Shown here: positions 61,085 through 64,000 of the stretch, one piece after another | How the letters are laid out: the number at the start of each line of letters is the position of its first letter | Numbering within the stretch: the first letter of the stretch is position 1 | Source of the DNA: Siderastrea radians | Lineage: Eukaryota > Cnidaria > Anthozoa > Scleractinia > Rhizangiidae | Assembly: GCA_964017195.1 (NCBI GenBank) | Contig: OZ024896.1 | Span: 32,974,307-33,038,306, forward strand | Direction: 5' to 3' | DNA: 64,000 nt | Translations under genes and position numbers: made by a program | The notes under the pieces: model-generated | What the model was told of the DNA's origin: nothing | Database searches by the model: none | Seen by the model: only the letters and a program-made list of their open reading frames with translations

Positions 61085-61706
61085 TCTTTCCACTCAGTAT
61101 AAGTAAATAAATCATTTAAATAGCAAAAAAAAAAAAAATGACTACTGTATGTAAACAGCTTATTGTTAATTTGAATACCTAATTTTCCTGCAGCACCGAG
61201 AATACCTGAGCGAAGCTATTATATTGGTTGGACAACAATTACAGCCGATTTTATGGTGTACACAGATCGCTGAAATAAGTCGTCGAAATCAGCGAAGGTT
61301 AAGGTTAAGGTAGGTTCTCATAGATCTAGAATAGAAATGTATTTTTACCGAAACGAAACTGAACTGCTTTACGGTTTTCCAACTCTGTAAACGACATGCA
61401 CGATTGACTGATAAACTTTCTAGCAATAGTCAGAGAAGAGTGTTCCCTCTTTAAACTTTCATTCCGTTATTAGCGTTTCTGTGTTGCATGTTCAAAACGG
61501 AATATTGGGAAGTTAGCATAATCGCCTCCTTTGTTGACAACTGTTATCTTGCTTTTTTTCCCCGTACAAAAGTAGTGATAGATGATTTATGAGGTGTAAA
61601 GCAGGCAATTACGTTTATCACATCTTTCTCTATGCATGTTCTTTAATCAAGAGTCTTTTATTGTTCAAACATTCTGTTTTTAGCCGATAAACTTGTCACG
61701 AAAAGC
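61085..61706. other. Upstream region of gene E
   Basis: No element or gene assigned. The A-C upstream block (TTGCGTGACTGACAGTCACA) is not found here, so gene E probably has a different promoter. Confidence 0.4.
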
Positions 61707-63939
61707 ATGGCTCCCCAAATCGTGCTGATCTCTGGTTGTTCTAGCGGCATAGGACTCGCTACGGCTGTGTTTCTCGCTAAAGATGCTGAGAAACGCTTCA
61801 AGGTTTACGCCACCATGAGAAATCTGGCAAAGAAAGGACAACTGGAGGAAGAAGGAAAGGAATGTCTTGGAAACACATTGATTATCAAGCAGATGGATGT
61901 GTGTAGTGATGAATCAGTCAACAAAGCTGTGCAAGAAGTGCTGGAAGCTGAAGGAAAAATTGATGTGTTGTGTAAGTTTTTCTATTTCCGACAAAATATA
62001 ACGTCTTGTTGTTTGAAAATCGCTGCCAGTTGATCTCAAAATTACCTTTGCAAACTGTTTGCGACGGGTTTTTCTATATATATCGTTCTTTTTCTGCAAT
62101 TGCCTAGCAACTAGTCTGCAGACAATACTTAAAGATAGAACAAATTCCATCTTTCAATTTAGTGTGTGTTGTTTTCTTTTGCGATCATTGGCGACTTTTC
62201 AGGAATCAAAAAGCAACTTCAGTTATCCGCCGCAAACTCACTTAATATATGGAAACTAGCTTTTACGACGTTTATGCAACTCAGTGCTGGTTCCAGACTC
62301 TTGTGCTCTATTCTGCAACACCTCTTTTAAACCCTTAAATCCTTTAAGCCCCAACGGTGACGAAAATGAAATTTCTTTTTACATTGTCACTACTTGTTCA
62401 AACATTCAAGTGACGAGAATAAAGGAAGTGATCACCAAGTATAAGATGTCTTGATATTTAGACAAATTCTCCTAACTAGTTCCATAAGAAATGTATGGAG
62501 AACAGTAAGGAGAATATGCATTTTTATATCAGGGCTTAAAGGGTTAAGTGTTTGTAAATCCACAGTCAATAACGCCGGAGTTGGCATAATGACTATACTG
62601 GAATGTATTCCGATTGACATGGCCAAGGAGTTATTCGATGTTAACTATTTTGGTGCTCTGAGACTGATCCAAGCAGTGCTGCCAGGTATGAAAGCGAGGC
62701 AAAGTGGAATCATCATAAATAACAGCAGCCATTTTGGAATTGCTGGAGTTCCTTTCGCGGAAATCTACTGTTCCGCAAAGTTTGCTATCGAAGGACTCAC
62801 AGAAAGTTTGGCTCCAACACTTCGGCAGTTCAATATCAGGTAAATAAGCACCCTAAATGTGAAACATCCGAATTTAAATATCATTTTTTTTGTCGAATAT
62901 ACAAAATAAAAAAAAAACATCAGCGAGAAGGTACCACGCAATATCTTTCATTATCTACTGCTATGTCAATTTACCAAAAAAGGACAAGAGAGCGGAAACC
63001 TGCAAAATATGAGGGAATATGGTACCATCCTTCTTTAAAAGTATTGCTCTGTAATATCTCACATTTTTCTTACATTCACTTAAAGGAACAGCAAAAGCAG
63101 GAAGAGAGCAGTGGAATAACATGTTTTATTTGAAAGTTTTAAAGATAACTGATCGAGGACATTCTGGACCCTAAGGAGCTCGAAAAGATACTATCCAACT
63201 GGCCCCAGTTGTTCAAAAGTTGGATAGCGCTATCCACCGAATAAATCACTATCCAGTGAATAAGTGTTGGGGAAACCAATTGCGTTATCCACTGGATAGA
63301 GATTTATCCGATGAATAACGTTATCCAACTTTTGAACAATTGGAACCTAGTATAATATCTTGCGTTTTACCTGTACATCCTATACAATATTTAATTAGAA
63401 TAATCGTAAATTAATTGTACGGTGACAGTATCGTAACGACTAGGTGGACTTAAGTGCGGGAAGGAGGTGGGAAACGGGAGGTGGGAAGTTTTAAATTTTA
63501 AGGAGTGGGCGGGAACGGCGGGAAGCGGAGGATTTCGATGTCTTTTTTTATTCTGCAATACATGTGTTTTGCGTTTAGATGCTGTCTGTTGGAACCAGGC
63601 CCCGTTCTGACTCCGATAGTACCGAAAGCGCAAGACTGGTGCAAAGAACGCGTAGACTTATCAACCGCTGACCCGCAAACCTTGCACCTGATGGATGTTG
63701 TGGTCGCGAATGTGCAGAGGGAGTTTGCTAGTGCCATGCAGAGTTGTGAAGAAATTGCACAAGTCGTGAAAGAAATCATCTTAGGCAAAAAGTGCGACCT
63801 GCGGCATCAAACGAACGACAAATATGGTTCGGTAGAGGTAGCTGCAAAATTAGCTGAGCCCACGGGAAATAAGTCAGTTGATATCATAACTAAACGTTAC
63901 TTCAGCAGGAACGGTCATGACGAGTCCAACAAACATTAA
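61707..63939 (+). CDS. SDR gene E: divergent retinol dehydrogenase 8 / 17-beta-HSD1-like, three exons
   Basis: Exons 61707-61971, 62566-62839 and 63579-63939; phases 1 and 2; 299 aa, the longest copy. SGCSSGIG 9-16, Arg38, FNNAG ending at 93, N115, S143, Y156, K160 and PGPV are all kept. The segment around the active Tyr reads YCSAK rather than the YxASK of genes A-D. Exon 1 is almost the same as in gene C (about 95% of bases by eye), but exon 2 agrees at only about two thirds of residues and exon 3 at fewer. The 3' splice site of intron 1 lies 18 nt past the end of a TTAA MITE. The acceptor tract before exon 3 is T-rich (TTTTGCGTTTAG). Its function probably differs in substrate from A-D (inferred). 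Confidence 0.88.
62335..62547. mobile_element. TTAA-flanked MITE, copy 4, in intron 1 of gene E
   Basis: TTAAATCCTTTAAGCCCC on the left and GGGCTTAAAGGGTTAA on the right. The interior is in reverse orientation relative to the copy at 5243. It ends 18 nt before exon 2. Confidence 0.75.
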
Positions 63940-64000
63940 TCAGCGACAAATTTAAGACAGTTTATGATGTTTAGACAGAAAAACAAAGCGGGTGGAAGGA

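Noticed and set aside
62451..62843. Alternative start of gene E in a frame reaching upstream of exon 2
   Set aside because: The upstream part is MITE sequence; the paralogs all start exon 2 at the same acceptor, and exon 1 with matching phase is present.

Overview
The window looks like nuclear DNA of an animal, most likely a cnidarian (a stony coral or close relative). The genes have spliced GT-AG introns and wide intergenic spaces. The DNA is AT-rich and full of short inverted-repeat elements and microsatellites, and one end holds a Polinton/Maverick-type DNA polymerase. The taxon is inferred; no marker gene settles it.

Layout. Positions 1-1806 carry the C-terminal two thirds of a protein-primed family B DNA polymerase, still open at the left edge. 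About 1.4 kb of hairpin-rich flank follows. From 3.5 to 9.7 kb there are minisatellites, TTAA-flanked MITEs and a 1 kb foldback element, with no gene seen. From 9.96 kb to the right edge there is a same-strand array of five complete three-exon genes of the retinol dehydrogenase 8 / 17-beta-hydroxysteroid dehydrogenase 1 branch of the SDR family. Here they are called A (9964-13446), B (18843-26760), C (30548-33420), D (35576-40840) and E (61707-63939). All five share the same two intron positions and phases (1, then 2) and a full set of cofactor and catalytic residues. A broken exon 1 lies at 15104-15681 and a possible second relic at 35379-35408. A, B and C also share intron 1 and upstream sequence, so they are the youngest duplicates. 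D and E are older, and 20.9 kb of repeat-filled DNA separates them.

The SDR paralogs probably reduce or oxidise related retinoid, steroid or other lipid alcohols and ketones with NADP(H). Exon 1 (the Rossmann cofactor half) is nearly identical in all copies, even between C and E, while exons 2 and 3 differ strongly. This points to exon-limited gene conversion on top of tandem duplication.

The rest is dominated by non-autonomous DNA elements. The clearest set has ends close to TAGCCTGCGAGCAG. Four members have perfect 9-bp target duplications (40, 63, 164 and 1371 bp long) and a fifth has an eroded one. The 1371-bp member splits a repeat whose unsplit copy is also in the window. A 4.25 kb inverted repeat with about 1.4 kb arms lies at 48569-52820. 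I found no RNA gene, CRISPR array or operon.
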